Assembly: GCA_014584695.1 (NCBI GenBank)
Contig: JACTMI010000042.1
Span: forward strand, 1-64,000
Direction of reading: 5' to 3'
From: Acidobacteriota bacterium
GTDB taxonomy: Bacteria; Acidobacteriota; Thermoanaerobaculia; Multivoradales; JAGPDF01
DNA length: 64,000 nt
The first letter of the stretch is position 1; each line of letters starts with the position of its first letter. A model generated the notes under the pieces. It made no database searches and was not told where the DNA came from. It saw only the letters and a program-made list of their open reading frames with translations. Both the position numbers and the translations under genes were made by a program. This document shows positions 10,419-22,703 of this stretch, piece after piece.

Positions 10419-11319
10419 GGGCCACCTCCCCGGCGGTCGACTCTGGCCGTTCGAGGAGTGGGAAGCCGAGCCGCTCGCGGCTCTCGAGATACGCACTGGC
10501 GCAGCCGATGGCGAGATCCCGAACCCGCTTCATCAGCCCCACCCGTTCGGTGACCGAAACGGCGCCGCGGGCGTCGAGCAGGTTGAACAGGTGGGAGCAC
10601 TTGAGCGCCTGCTCGTAGGCCGGCAGCACGATACCGGCCTCCAGACAGCGGGCGGACTCCCGCTCGAAGCCCTCGAACTGGCGGCGCAGGAAGTCGACGT
10701 CGGCGACCTCGAAGTTGTAGCGCGAGAACTCGTGCTCGTCCTGCCAGCGAACTTGGCCGTAGGCGAGCCCGCCGGGCACCCAGCGGATGTCGTAGATCGA
10801 CTTCTCGAGGCCGAGGAACATGGTGATCCGTTCCAGTCCGTAAGTGATCTCGCACGAGATCGGCTTGAGCTCGAGACCTCCCGCCTGCTGGAAATAGGTG
10901 AACTGGGTGATCTCCATGCCGTCGAGCATCACTTGCCAGCCGACGCCCCAGGCGCCGAGCGTCGGCGCCTCCCAGTTGTCCTCCTCGAAGCGGAGGTCGT
11001 GGACCGCGAGGTCGATGCCCATCGCCTCGAGGCTGCGCACGTAGAGCGACTGCACGTCCTGCGGCGCTGGCTTCAGGATCACCTGCATCTGGTGATGCTT
11101 GTAGAGGCGGAACGGGTTGTCGCCATAGCGGCCGTCGGCGGGGCGGCGCGATGGCTGCACGTAGGCGACCCGCCACGGCTCCGGACCGAGCACCCGCAGG
11201 AAGGTGTCGGGATGCATGGTCCCGGCGCCGACCTCCAGGTCGTACGGCTGTTGCAGCACGCAACCGGCGCCGGCCCAGAACTCGGACAGCGCCAGGATCA
11301 ACTCTTGGAAGCTCTTCAT
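10411..11319 (-). CDS. glyQ: glycine--tRNA ligase alpha subunit
   Basis: [60 protein letters not shown]. Confidence 0.98.
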   Translation of the reverse strand: MKSFQELILALSEFWAGAGCVLQQPYDLEVGAGTMHPDTFLRVLGPEPWRVAYVQPSRRPADGRYGDNPFRLYKHHQMQVILKPAPQDVQSLYVRSLEAMGIDLAVHDLRFEEDNWEAPTLGAWGVGWQVMLDGMEITQFTYFQQAGGLELKPISCEITYGLERITMFLGLEKSIYDIRWVPGGLAYGQVRWQDEHEFSRYNFEVADVDFLRRQFEGFERESARCLEAGIVLPAYEQALKCSHLFNLLDARGAVSVTERVGLMKRVRDLAIGCASAYLESRERLGFPLLERPESTAGEVARD

Positions 11320-11332
11320 TCCGGCCCTCTCG

Positions 11333-12094
11333 TCATCGACTTTCCTTCAGGCTCGCCAGCGTCCGCTCGAGCACGACATAGCTCTTGAGCTCGTGCTGCA
11401 GAAAGTGCCGCCTCACCCGACCCGCGATCGACGCCACCTCGCCCAGAGCGATCCGCTCCGGCGGCCGCTCGGCGAGCTGGCGCAGGCTCTCGCGCGCGAT
11501 CCGCCGCAGCAGCTCGATCGCTCCCGCCGAGACCTGCGTCGCCGCGGCGCCGCCGCAGGTCTGGCACAGCAGCGCCTCGCCGCTCGCCGCGAGCGCCGCT
11601 CCTCCCCGCAACGGCCGCGCGCACTCCGGACACTCCGACGGCGCCGGGAAGATCCCCGCCAGCCGCAACACCCAGGTCTCGACGTAGCGGGCGGCCAGGT
11701 CGCGATCCGCCCCCCGCTCGAGCTCCTCCACGGTCGTGTCCAGCAGGCGGAACAGCAGCTCCGCCGGCTCGCCCTCCTGGGCGAAGACCGCGCCCTGTTC
11801 CGCGAGATAGGCCCCGAGCAGGATCGATTCGAGGTCGGCGGTCAGCGCCTTCGGCGCCCGCGACAGCTCGACCGCCGAGATCCGGACCAGGTCGCGCCGC
11901 TCCTTCTCGAACCACTCGATGCGCGCCCGGGCGAGCGGCTGCAGCTCGCCGGCGAAGCGACTGTAGCGGCGCTTGGCGCCGCGCGCAACTCCTCGCCGCT
12001 TGCCCAGATCGCGGGTCAGGAACTCGACGATCCGGTCGGCCTCCTGCAGATCGGTCACCGACAGGATCAGGGCCTCGGCCTGATGGAACTTCAC
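11333..12094 (-). CDS. recO: DNA repair protein RecO
   Basis: N-terminal OB-like start, [37 protein letters not shown]-x2-C...C-x2-C zinc ribbon; position next to glyQS. Confidence 0.88.
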   Translation of the reverse strand: MKFHQAEALILSVTDLQEADRIVEFLTRDLGKRRGVARGAKRRYSRFAGELQPLARARIEWFEKERRDLVRISAVELSRAPKALTADLESILLGAYLAEQGAVFAQEGEPAELLFRLLDTTVEELERGADRDLAARYVETWVLRLAGIFPAPSECPECARPLRGGAALAASGEALLCQTCGGAAATQVSAGAIELLRRIARESLRQLAERPPERIALGEVASIAGRVRRHFLQHELKSYVVLERTLASLKESR

Positions 12095-12134
12095 CGGCGA
12101 AGGCTACCAGCGCGAGCTGACCCCCGAGCGGGAC

Positions 12135-13523
12135 TCAGCGGGCGAGCTGGGCCAGCAGCAGGTGCGCCAGCCCGAAATAGACCAGGATGCCGGTGACGTC
12201 GTGGAGCGTCGCCACCGCCGGACCGGCCGCCACCGCCGGGTCCAGGCCGAGCTTGCCGAACAGCCAGGGCGCGGTGGCGCCGACCAGCGAAGCGATCACC
12301 ACGGCCAGGAACAGCGCCGCCGCGACGACGCCGCCGAAGTACGGATTCTGGCGCAGGGCCAGCGCCACCAGCCCGGCGAGCAGACCGCAACCGAGGCCCA
12401 GCACCGCGCCCACCCGCAACTGGCGGCCGAGGACCCGGCCGAAGCCGACTTCGCCGGAGCCCAGGCGGCCGGTCGAGAGTCCGCGCAGGGTCACCGCCGA
12501 GGCCTGGGTGCCGATCGAGCCGCCCAGCCCCATGATCACCGGCACGAATGCGAGCAGGAAGAGCGCGTCGGCCATCCGCATCTGGAAGTACTCGAGCAGC
12601 AGGCCGGTCGCGAGCAGCCCGGCCAGGCTGGCCAGGATCGAGCGCAAGCGCAGCCCCGCGATGCGCAGCGTCCGGTCCTCGTAGAGCAGCTCGTCTTCGG
12701 TGGTGCCGGCGACCTTGAACAGATCGTCGGTCGCCTCCTCCCGGACGACGTCGATGATGTCGTCGACGGTGACGATACCCACCATTCGGTTCTGGTCGTC
12801 GACCACCGGAATCGCCAGCAGGTCGTAACGCGAGGCGAGCTCGGCGACCTCGGTCTGGTCGCTGTCGACCCGCGCCTTGATCACCGAGCGCTGCATGATC
12901 TCGCCCAGCTTCAGGTCGGGCTTGGTCAGCAACAGCTGGCGCAGCGAGGTCACCCCCACCAGGTGGCCATCCCGGTCGACGACGTAGAGATAGAAGATCA
13001 TCTCGACGTCTTGCTGCTCCTGGATCGCGGCGATCGCCGAGCGGGCGGTCTCGCTCTCCGGCAGCGCGAAGAACTCGGTGTCCATCAGCCGCCCGGCGCT
13101 CGACTCCGGATAGGCGAGCTGGATCTGGACGTCCGCCAGGTCCTTGAGGTCGGCGTGCTCGAGCACCCGCTCCTGGAGCTCCGGGGGCAACGACTCGACC
13201 ACGAACACCGCGTCGTCGACCGGCACCCGCTCGAGGATCGAGGCCGTCTCCTCGGGCGACATCAGCTCGAGCAGCGCCAGCCGGCGCGCGGGCTCGAGCG
13301 CCGTCAGCACCTCGCCGGCGGCGTCCGGGTAGTCGGCGGAGAGGATCTCGAAGACCTCGAGCTGGCGCTCGGCCGGGAGGGCGGAGAGCAGGGTCGCCAC
13401 GTCCTCGGGGCGGACCCTGCCAAGCAGCTTCGAGATGTTGGCCCGCGCTCCCCGCTCCAGGAACTTCGCCAGGGTCTCCGCGAGCACCTCGGTCCGGCGG
13501 GAGGTCTCGGGCGCGGGCTCCAT
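12135..13523 (-). CDS. mgtE: magnesium transporter MgtE
   Basis: MgtE_N + CBS pair + membrane domain: GGSIGTQASAVTLRGL; start trimmed to MEPAPETSRR. Confidence 0.94.
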   Translation of the reverse strand: MEPAPETSRRTEVLAETLAKFLERGARANISKLLGRVRPEDVATLLSALPAERQLEVFEILSADYPDAAGEVLTALEPARRLALLELMSPEETASILERVPVDDAVFVVESLPPELQERVLEHADLKDLADVQIQLAYPESSAGRLMDTEFFALPESETARSAIAAIQEQQDVEMIFYLYVVDRDGHLVGVTSLRQLLLTKPDLKLGEIMQRSVIKARVDSDQTEVAELASRYDLLAIPVVDDQNRMVGIVTVDDIIDVVREEATDDLFKVAGTTEDELLYEDRTLRIAGLRLRSILASLAGLLATGLLLEYFQMRMADALFLLAFVPVIMGLGGSIGTQASAVTLRGLSTGRLGSGEVGFGRVLGRQLRVGAVLGLGCGLLAGLVALALRQNPYFGGVVAAALFLAVVIASLVGATAPWLFGKLGLDPAVAAGPAVATLHDVTGILVYFGLAHLLLAQLAR

Positions 13524-13590
13524 CGGGGCCAATGTAGCACAGCGTTTCGACGCTCCGGCGGCGTCGTGGGCGGTGCTACGCTTGCGCTGG

Positions 13591-14913
13591 ATGAGCGCGC
13601 CCAAGGCTCCGCTGGTACTGCTGGTCGACGACGAAGCCGGGATCCTGACCACCCTCGCGGGCGTGCTCGGTGACCACGGCTTCGCCACCGCCGCCACGAC
13701 CTCGGCGATCGAGGCGGTCGAGCTCTACCGGGAGCGCCGTCCCGACGTCGTCTTCCTCGATGTCTGGCTGCCGGACCGCGATGGCCTCGAGACGCTCCAG
13801 CTCCTGCGCCGGCTCGACCCCGACGCCGCGGTGGTGATGATCTCCGGGCACGGCACCACGACGACCGCGGTGCGCGCCATCAAGATGGGCGCCTTCGAGT
13901 ATCTCGAGAAGCCCATCGCCTACGACCAGGTGCTGGAGGCGGCGCGGGGCGCCCTGGCGGCGCGCCGCGCCGCTCGCCACGAGGCCCTCGCGGGCAAGGC
14001 GGCAGCGGGCGCTCCGACAGCGCCGAGCGGGGTCACCCGCGACCCGCCGCCGCTCTTGCGTCATCTGCGACGGAGCCGCGAGCCGCAGCGGACGATTCGC
14101 CACTCGACCGTGCTCTATGGGCTCGGCCTCCACTCCGGCGGACGCACCGGGCTGGTGTTGCAGCCGCTACCCCCGGGCAGCGGCATCCATTTCCACTCCC
14201 TGCCCACGGGCGAGTCGATCCCGGCCCACGTCTCGGCGGTCGGCGACACCGAGTACGCCACCACCCTCGGGGCCCGCGGCGCCACGGTCAAGACCGTCGA
14301 GCACCTGCTCTCGGCCTTGCACGCCGCCGGCGTGACCAACCTGCTGGTCAAGGTGCACGGCGAGGTACCGGTGCTCGACGGCTCGGCGCTCGAGTTCTGC
14401 CGTACGCTCGAGGAGATCGGCGTCGAGGACCAGGGCGAGCCCCGCCTCGAGTTCGTCGCCGACCGCCGCTACGAGGTGGGCACCGGCGCCAAGCGGCTGG
14501 CGCTCGAGCCCTGGGACGGCTTCGCCGTCTCCTATCTCTTGCGCTACCCGCCGCCGATCGGCGAACAGTCCTACGAGTTCGAGCTCACCTCGTTCGCCGC
14601 GTTCCGCGACCAGATCGCGCCCGCCCGCACCTTCGGCTTCATGCGCGACCTCAAGATGCTGAACGAGCTCGGGCTCGGATCGGGCGGCCGCCTCGACAAC
14701 TTCATCCTGGTCGGTGAAGACGAGGTGATCAACACCGAGCTGCGCTTCCCCGACGAGTTCGTCCGCCACAAGATCCTGGACGTGATCGGCGACCTGTACC
14801 TGCTCGGCTACCCGATCCGCGGCCGCGTCACCGCGCATCTGACCGGACACCGCGATAACATCGCCCTGCTCCGCCGACTGATCGAAGAAAACGCCGTCCC
14901 AGCCGCGGTCTGA
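13591..14913 (+). CDS. response-regulator receiver domain fused to UDP-3-O-acyl-N-acetylglucosamine deacetylase (LpxC)
   Basis: ATG at 13591; receiver VLLVDDEAGI...PDVVFLDVWLPDRDG...MISGHGT...EKPI; then LpxC TIRHSTVLYGLGLHSG...VEHLLSALHAAG...LDGSALEF...HKILDVIGDLYLLG...GHRDNIALLRRL. Confidence 0.93.
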   Translation: MSAPKAPLVLLVDDEAGILTTLAGVLGDHGFATAATTSAIEAVELYRERRPDVVFLDVWLPDRDGLETLQLLRRLDPDAAVVMISGHGTTTTAVRAIKMGAFEYLEKPIAYDQVLEAARGALAARRAARHEALAGKAAAGAPTAPSGVTRDPPPLLRHLRRSREPQRTIRHSTVLYGLGLHSGGRTGLVLQPLPPGSGIHFHSLPTGESIPAHVSAVGDTEYATTLGARGATVKTVEHLLSALHAAGVTNLLVKVHGEVPVLDGSALEFCRTLEEIGVEDQGEPRLEFVADRRYEVGTGAKRLALEPWDGFAVSYLLRYPPPIGEQSYEFELTSFAAFRDQIAPARTFGFMRDLKMLNELGLGSGGRLDNFILVGEDEVINTELRFPDEFVRHKILDVIGDLYLLGYPIRGRVTAHLTGHRDNIALLRRLIEENAVPAAV

Positions 14914-14945
14914 CGCCGCGGCTCGCTCTCCTCGCTGGGGGCTCC

Positions 14946-16193
14946 ATGTCCGCAAACGTCGCCGCCACCGCGCCGCGGCAGGTCGTTCACGTCGAACGCT
15001 GGCCGAGCGAGGCTCCGTTGCTCGCCCTGGTCGTGCTCGCTTCGCCGGCGCTCTGGGCGCTGCTGGGCATCACCATCGTCGGGCTCCTCTATGCCCTGCT
15101 CCTCGGCCTCTTCTTCTTCTTCGTTCACCTGGCCTTCATCACCCACCTGCGCGGCAGCGCCGTGCGGCTCGGGCCCGAGCAGCTGCCCGAGCTCCACTCC
15201 CGCGTGGTCGAGCTGGCGCGCGCCGCCGGTCTCGCCGAGGAGCCCGAGGCCTACCTGCTCGAGGCCGGCGGCAACCTCAACGCGCTCGCCACCAAGTTCC
15301 TGCGCGGGCGGATGATCGTGCTCTTCTCCGACCTGCTCGAGGCCTGCGGCGAGGATCGCGCCGCGCGCGACATGGTGATCGGCCACGAGATCGGCCACCT
15401 GCGCTCCGGGCATCTCGATTGGTACCTGCTCACCGCGCCGGGGCGCCTCCTCCCCTTCCTCGGCTCCGCCTATTCGCGAGCCTGCGAGCGCACTTGCGAC
15501 CGCTGGGGAGCCGCACTCTGCGGCGACGCGGCCGGAGCGGTGCGCGGCCTCACCATTCTGGCCGCGGGCAGCGCCCACGCCGGGCGGATCAACCCGCGCG
15601 CGTTCGCCGCCCAGCAGCGCCATCTCGACACCGGCTGGATGACGCTCGGCCGCTGGCTCTCCGCCTACCCGCCGCTCTCCGAGCGCCTCGCGCTGCTCGA
15701 CCCGGCGCTCACCGTCGGCCTGCCAGCGAACCGGCGCGGCACCCGTCGAGCGGCGGCGATCCTCGCGGCGCTGGTCCTGCTGCCTGCGCTCGGCGTCGTC
15801 CTGGGCGGCTACCTCTGGTCCCGGGCGCTCGCCGGCCTGGCGGAGCTCGGCGGTGAGGGCTGGTCGGCCAGGCCCCGGATCACCGACCCCGAGCAGATCG
15901 AGATGTTCCGCCTGCTCGTCGGCGCCCACCAGACGGAGATCGAGCAGGTGCTGCGGGAACACCTCGCCGCCGGGGGCGCCCTGCCGGACTCCGAATCGGA
16001 GCTGGCCGCGATCTGGGATGGCGCCCGCCCCGATCAGGACTTCCCGGACGATCCGTTCACCGGTGACAGCTACGGCTGGATCTCGATCGGCGGCCGGTCC
16101 GGCCTGCTCTACTCGGCGGGTCCCGACGGCGAGACTGCCACCGCGGACGACATCGACTACGAGCTGGACTTCGAAGGGGAGGCTGGCGGCTGA
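14946..16193 (+). CDS. M48-family membrane metalloprotease with GspG-like C-terminal tail
   Basis: VIGHEIGHLRSGHL, N-terminal TM helix; C-terminal DDPFTGDSYGWISIGGRSGLLYSAGPDGETATADDIDYE. Confidence 0.82.
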   Translation: MSANVAATAPRQVVHVERWPSEAPLLALVVLASPALWALLGITIVGLLYALLLGLFFFFVHLAFITHLRGSAVRLGPEQLPELHSRVVELARAAGLAEEPEAYLLEAGGNLNALATKFLRGRMIVLFSDLLEACGEDRAARDMVIGHEIGHLRSGHLDWYLLTAPGRLLPFLGSAYSRACERTCDRWGAALCGDAAGAVRGLTILAAGSAHAGRINPRAFAAQQRHLDTGWMTLGRWLSAYPPLSERLALLDPALTVGLPANRRGTRRAAAILAALVLLPALGVVLGGYLWSRALAGLAELGGEGWSARPRITDPEQIEMFRLLVGAHQTEIEQVLREHLAAGGALPDSESELAAIWDGARPDQDFPDDPFTGDSYGWISIGGRSGLLYSAGPDGETATADDIDYELDFEGEAGG

Positions 16194-17109
16194 CCGGGCT
16201 CCGCCGCCGGCTCCGTGGTGCCCCAGCGGTCCTGATCGAGCTCGCCCAACAGCCGCTGGTCCTCGCGCCAGCCCGGCTCGTGACGGACCCGCAGGTCGAG
16301 GAAGACCTTGCGCCCCAGGTAGCTTTCGAGGTCGAGCCGCGCGGCGGTGCCGATGGCGCGGATCGAGGCGCCGTGGCGCCCCACCAGGATGCCCTTCTGC
16401 GATTCCCGCTCGACCAGGATCGCGGCGTGGATCCGCAGCGCACGATCGTCGCCCGGGTCCTCCCAGCGCTCGAGCAGGACCGCGGTGGTGAAGGGCAGCT
16501 CGTCGCGGGTCGCCTCGAGCACCTTCTCGCGGATCCGCTCCGTGACCAGGAAGCGCTCCGGATGGAGAGTCAGCAGCTCGGAGTCGTAAGTCGGCTCGCC
16601 CTCGGGCAGCAGGCGCCAGATCTCCGTGAGCAGGCGCTCGCAGCCGTCTCCGGTGGCGGCGGAGAGCGGGACGATGGCCTCGAAGCGACCGCCCGCGGCG
16701 TAACGGGACATCTCGGGCAAGAGCTTCGGCTTGACGATCTGGTCGATCTTGTTGAGCACGGCGAGCTTGGGCGGCGTCGCCGCCGCCACGAGCTCGAGCA
16801 GGTAGGCGTCGCCCGCGCCGAAGGGCTCCGCCACGTCCCGGATCAGACAGACCAGGTCCGCGTCGGCCAGCGCCGCCGTGGCCTCGCGGACCATCTGGCG
16901 GTTGAGCCGGTGGAGCGGCCGGTGGATCCCCGGCGTGTCGAAGAAGACGATCTGCCCGGCCGCCGCGGTGAGGATGCCGACGATTCTGTGCCGCGTCGTC
17001 TGCGGCTTGTCGGAGACGATGGCGAGCTTCTCGCCGAGCAGCCGGTTCATCAGCGTCGACTTGCCGGCGTTGGGCCGCCCGACCAGCGCGACGGAGCCGA
17101 AGCGGGTCG

Positions 17110-17113
<4 letters not shown>
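16157..17113 (-). CDS. era: GTPase Era
   Basis: VALVGRPNAGKSTLMNRLLGEKLAIVSDKPQTTRHRIVGI; KH domain ILVERESQKGILVGRHGASIRAIG; GTG start overlaps stop of upstream gene. Confidence 0.97.
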
Positions 17114-18379
<1,266 letters not shown>

Positions 18380-18387
<8 letters not shown>

Positions 18388-18831
18388 CGCCCAGGTACCG
18401 TCGCCGCAGCCGGCGCTCGGCCGCCGCCATCTCGCCCCGATCCGTCTCGTGGTCGTGCCCCAAGCAGTGCAGCACGCCGTGGATCAGCAGCAGCCGCAGC
18501 TCGCGGGTGACCGGCTCGCCCCGCTGACGCGCCTGGCGCGCCGCTTGCGGCACCGAGATCGCCACGTCGCCGAGGTGCCTGCCTTCGGGCGTCCAGCCGC
18601 CCGGGAACGACAGCACGTCGGTCGTCTCGTCCTTGCCGCGGTAGCCGCGGTTGAGGCGCCTCATCGTCCGGTCGCCGACGAAGCGCACCGCGAAGCTGTC
18701 GAATCCCGGCGCCTGCTCGCCGACCAGCCGCTCCAGCCATGGGCCGAGTCCGGGATCCCGCGCGGCGGGGAAGCGGCCGAGGCCGGAAACCGCGACCTGG
18801 ACGCGGCGACTGGCAGGCTCGCCGGGGGCGC

Positions 18832-18835
<4 letters not shown>
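18380..18835 (-). CDS. ybeY: endoribonuclease YbeY
   Basis: MRRLNRGYRGKDETTDVLSFP; HGVLHCLGHDHETDRGEM zinc motif. Confidence 0.96.
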
Positions 18836-19791
<956 letters not shown>

Positions 19792-19864
19792 CTCCGAGGG
19801 GATCGCGCCGCGAACGGGGTGGCGGGGGCTCTCAAACCAGGGGAAATCCTAGCAAACCTGGGGT

Positions 19865-20722
19865 TCAGCGCGCCGAGTAGTCGTAGAAGCCGCGACCGCT
19901 CTTGCGCCCGAGGCGTCCCGCCTGGACCATCTGCTTGAGCAGCGGCGGCGGCGCGAAGCGCTTCTCCCGGTACTCCTCGAACATGATGTTGGCGATGTAG
20001 TAGGTCGTGTCGAGGCCGACGAAGTCGAGCAGCGTCAACGGCCCCATCGGGTAGCCACAGCCGAGCTTCATCGCCTCGTCGATGTCGGCGACCGTCCCCA
20101 CCCCCTCCTCGAGCGCGCGGATGGCGTCGAGCAGGTAGGGGACGAGGAGGCGATTGACGATGAAACCGGAGTTGTCCTTGCACGCGACCGGGGACTTGCC
20201 CAGCGTCCGGCACCACTCGGTGACCTCGGCCTGAACGCCGTCGTCCGTCAGCAGGGTTCGCACCACCTCGACCAGCTTCATCACCGGCACCGGGTTGAAG
20301 AAGTGCAGGCCCACGAAGCGCTCGGGGCGGCCCGTCGACATGGCCAGCTGGGTGATGGTGAGCGAGGAGGTGTTGGAAGCGAAGATCGCGCCCGGCTGGA
20401 CGGCCGCGTCCAGGGCGGCGAAGGTCCGCTTCTTCTCGTCGAGATTCTCGACGATCGCCTCGATCACCAGGTCGCAGTCGGCCAGCTCGTCGAACCCGGT
20501 GGTGCCGCACAGCCGGGCGACCGCGGCGTCGCGCGCCCCGGCGTCCAGCTTGCCCTTTTCCACCGCCTTGTCGAGCGATCCGCGAAGGCGGCCCAGACCC
20601 TGATCGAGCAGGGTCTGCGACACCTCGCGGACCACCGTGTCGTAACCCGCCTTGGCCGCGACCTCGGCGATTCCGGACCCCATCAGGCCGCAACCCAGGA
20701 CCCCCACCTTGCGAATCGTCAT
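19865..20722 (-). CDS. 3-hydroxyacyl-CoA (3-hydroxybutyryl-CoA) dehydrogenase
   Basis: MTIRKVGVLGCGLMGSGIAEVAAKAGYD; HFFNPVPVMKLVEVV; GFIVNRLLVPYL; GPLTLLDFVGLDT. Confidence 0.93.
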   Translation of the reverse strand: MTIRKVGVLGCGLMGSGIAEVAAKAGYDTVVREVSQTLLDQGLGRLRGSLDKAVEKGKLDAGARDAAVARLCGTTGFDELADCDLVIEAIVENLDEKKRTFAALDAAVQPGAIFASNTSSLTITQLAMSTGRPERFVGLHFFNPVPVMKLVEVVRTLLTDDGVQAEVTEWCRTLGKSPVACKDNSGFIVNRLLVPYLLDAIRALEEGVGTVADIDEAMKLGCGYPMGPLTLLDFVGLDTTYYIANIMFEEYREKRFAPPPLLKQMVQAGRLGRKSGRGFYDYSAR

Positions 20723-21174
20723 GCTCCCCTCCTCGCAGGACTCCCTGCCTCGTCTCGCCACAGCTTCAGCTCGCGGCCCCCGTCGGCGCGCTCGAGCTCC
20801 ACCCGAAGCGCCCCCGGAACCGTGAACGGCAACCGCTCCGCCCACTCCACCGCCTTGACCCCGGGTCCGGCCAGGAGCTCCTCGAATCCAGCCGCCGCCA
20901 CCTCCTCGGGAGTCAGGCGGTAGAGATCGAAGTGGAGCAGGATCGCCGCCGGGCCCCGATGCTCGCGCAGCAGCGTGAACGTCGGAGACTGCACCTGGTC
21001 GCCCGGGATGCCCAGACCCTCGGCGAGGCCCCGCACCAGCACGGTCTTGCCGGCCCCGAGGTCGCCGAACAGCAACAACGCGCCGTCCGGAACGAGCTCG
21101 GCCGCCAGCCCCCTGCCGATCGCCAGCGTCGCCTCGACGCTGGCGCTGCGCCAGCTCAGCACACCGCTGGTCAC
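20719..21174 (-). CDS. tsaE: tRNA t6A biosynthesis ATPase TsaE
   Basis: LLLFGDLGAGKTVLVRGLAEGLGI; VQSPTFTLLREH; LLHFDLYRL. Confidence 0.93.
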   Translation of the reverse strand: MTSGVLSWRSASVEATLAIGRGLAAELVPDGALLLFGDLGAGKTVLVRGLAEGLGIPGDQVQSPTFTLLREHRGPAAILLHFDLYRLTPEEVAAAGFEELLAGPGVKAVEWAERLPFTVPGALRVELERADGGRELKLWRDEAGSPARRGA

Positions 21175-22703
21175 GTCGCCGCCAGCCGCCGATACGCTTC
21201 CGGCAGGGCCTCCGCGAGCTCGGCGGCGGGCAGTGCCGGGCCGCCGAGCCGCTCGGCCGCGAGCTCGCCGGCCAGCCCGTGCAAGTGTACCGCGAGCGCC
21301 GCCGCGACCTCGGGCTCGTCGCCCTGCGCCAACCGCGCGGCCAGCAGTCCCGTCAGCACGTCGCCACTGCCACCGGAGGCCATCGCCGCGCAGCCGGTGG
21401 AGTTGATCCAGGCCTCGCCATCCGGCGCCGCCACCACCGACCGGTGCCCCTTGAGCGCGACCACCGCTCCGGCTCGCGCCGCGGCTTCTCGCGCCGCGCC
21501 GACCCGGTCGGCCTGGACGGCGTCGACTGGCCGGTCGAGCAGCCGCGCGAGCTCGCCGGGGTGAGGGGTCAGCACGGTCGCCCCCGGCCGCGCGGCCAGG
21601 TGCTCGAGGCGCCCCTCGAACGGTGCCAGCCCGTCGGCGTCGAGCACCAGCGGCCGTTCCACCCGGAGCGCGAAGCTCGCCAGGGCCGCGAGCGTCGCCT
21701 CGTCGCGGCCGAGGCCCGGCCCGGCCGCCACGACGGTGCGCGCGGCCGCCGCGGCGCGCAGCGTCTCGACGGCGCCGGCCGCGATGCCGCCGGACGAAGT
21801 CTGAGCCAGCCCGATCGTCATCGACTCGGGGCTCGCCGCGGCGAGCGCCGGCAGCAGCTCCGTGGGCGCCGCGACGGTCACCAGACCGGCGCCACCCCGG
21901 ACGGCCGCCCGTGCCGAAAGAATCGCGGCGCCGGCCATGCCGCGCGAGCCCGCCACCAGCAGGACGTGGCCGAAGCTCCCCTTGTGGGCCGCTCGCGGAC
22001 GCGGCACCAGCCAGCCGCGCGCCTCGTCCGCAAGCAGGAAAGCGAGGTTCGTGGGGAGGTCGGAAGCCTCCACCGGAAAGCCGAGGTCGGCCACCATCAC
22101 TTCGCCGCAGAGCTCCGCCGCCGGATCGAGGACGTGGGCTGCTTTCAAGGTGCCGAAAGTCACCGTCCAGGCCGCCGGCAACACCGGGCCCAGCGGCCGC
22201 GCGCGGTCGGCATCGAGACCGCTCGGCAGGTCGACCGCGAGCTTGGGCACCGGCAGCCGCGCCAGCCGCTCCACCAGTCGCGCGGCCTCGCCCTCCAGCG
22301 GCCGCGCCAGTCCGGTGCCGAACAGCGCGTCGACGATCACCTCGGCGGCGCTTGCGCCCACCGGGGGCTCGCCCGCCGAGATCTCCTCGACCGTCAGACC
22401 GAGTCCGCGACAGAGCGCCAGCTGCGCGGCGCAGTCGGCGGACAGGTCCCGCCCCAGCCGCGCCAGCGCCACTCTCGGGAAGTGTCCGCGAGCGGCGAGC
22501 TGGCGCGCCAGCGCGAGCCCGTCGCCGCCGTTGTTGCCGGGGCCGCAGACGATCGTCACCCGCTGCGCCCCGGGCAGCTCGCCGAGCAGCGCGTCGGCCA
22601 GCCCCAGCGCGGCGTTCTCCATCAGCACCGCGCCGGGCAGGCCGAGCTGCTCGATCGCCCAGCGATCGAGCTCGCGCGACTGCGCCGCGGTCAGGATGCG
22701 CAC
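21171..22703 (-). CDS. nnr: bifunctional NAD(P)H-hydrate epimerase / ADP-dependent dehydratase
   Basis: VCGPGNNGGDGLALARQLAARG; VLTPHPGELARLL; NSTGCAAMASGGSGDVLTG; GTG start at 22703. Confidence 0.94.
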   Translation of the reverse strand: MRILTAAQSRELDRWAIEQLGLPGAVLMENAALGLADALLGELPGAQRVTIVCGPGNNGGDGLALARQLAARGHFPRVALARLGRDLSADCAAQLALCRGLGLTVEEISAGEPPVGASAAEVIVDALFGTGLARPLEGEAARLVERLARLPVPKLAVDLPSGLDADRARPLGPVLPAAWTVTFGTLKAAHVLDPAAELCGEVMVADLGFPVEASDLPTNLAFLLADEARGWLVPRPRAAHKGSFGHVLLVAGSRGMAGAAILSARAAVRGGAGLVTVAAPTELLPALAAASPESMTIGLAQTSSGGIAAGAVETLRAAAAARTVVAAGPGLGRDEATLAALASFALRVERPLVLDADGLAPFEGRLEHLAARPGATVLTPHPGELARLLDRPVDAVQADRVGAAREAAARAGAVVALKGHRSVVAAPDGEAWINSTGCAAMASGGSGDVLTGLLAARLAQGDEPEVAAALAVHLHGLAGELAAERLGGPALPAAELAEALPEAYRRLAAT

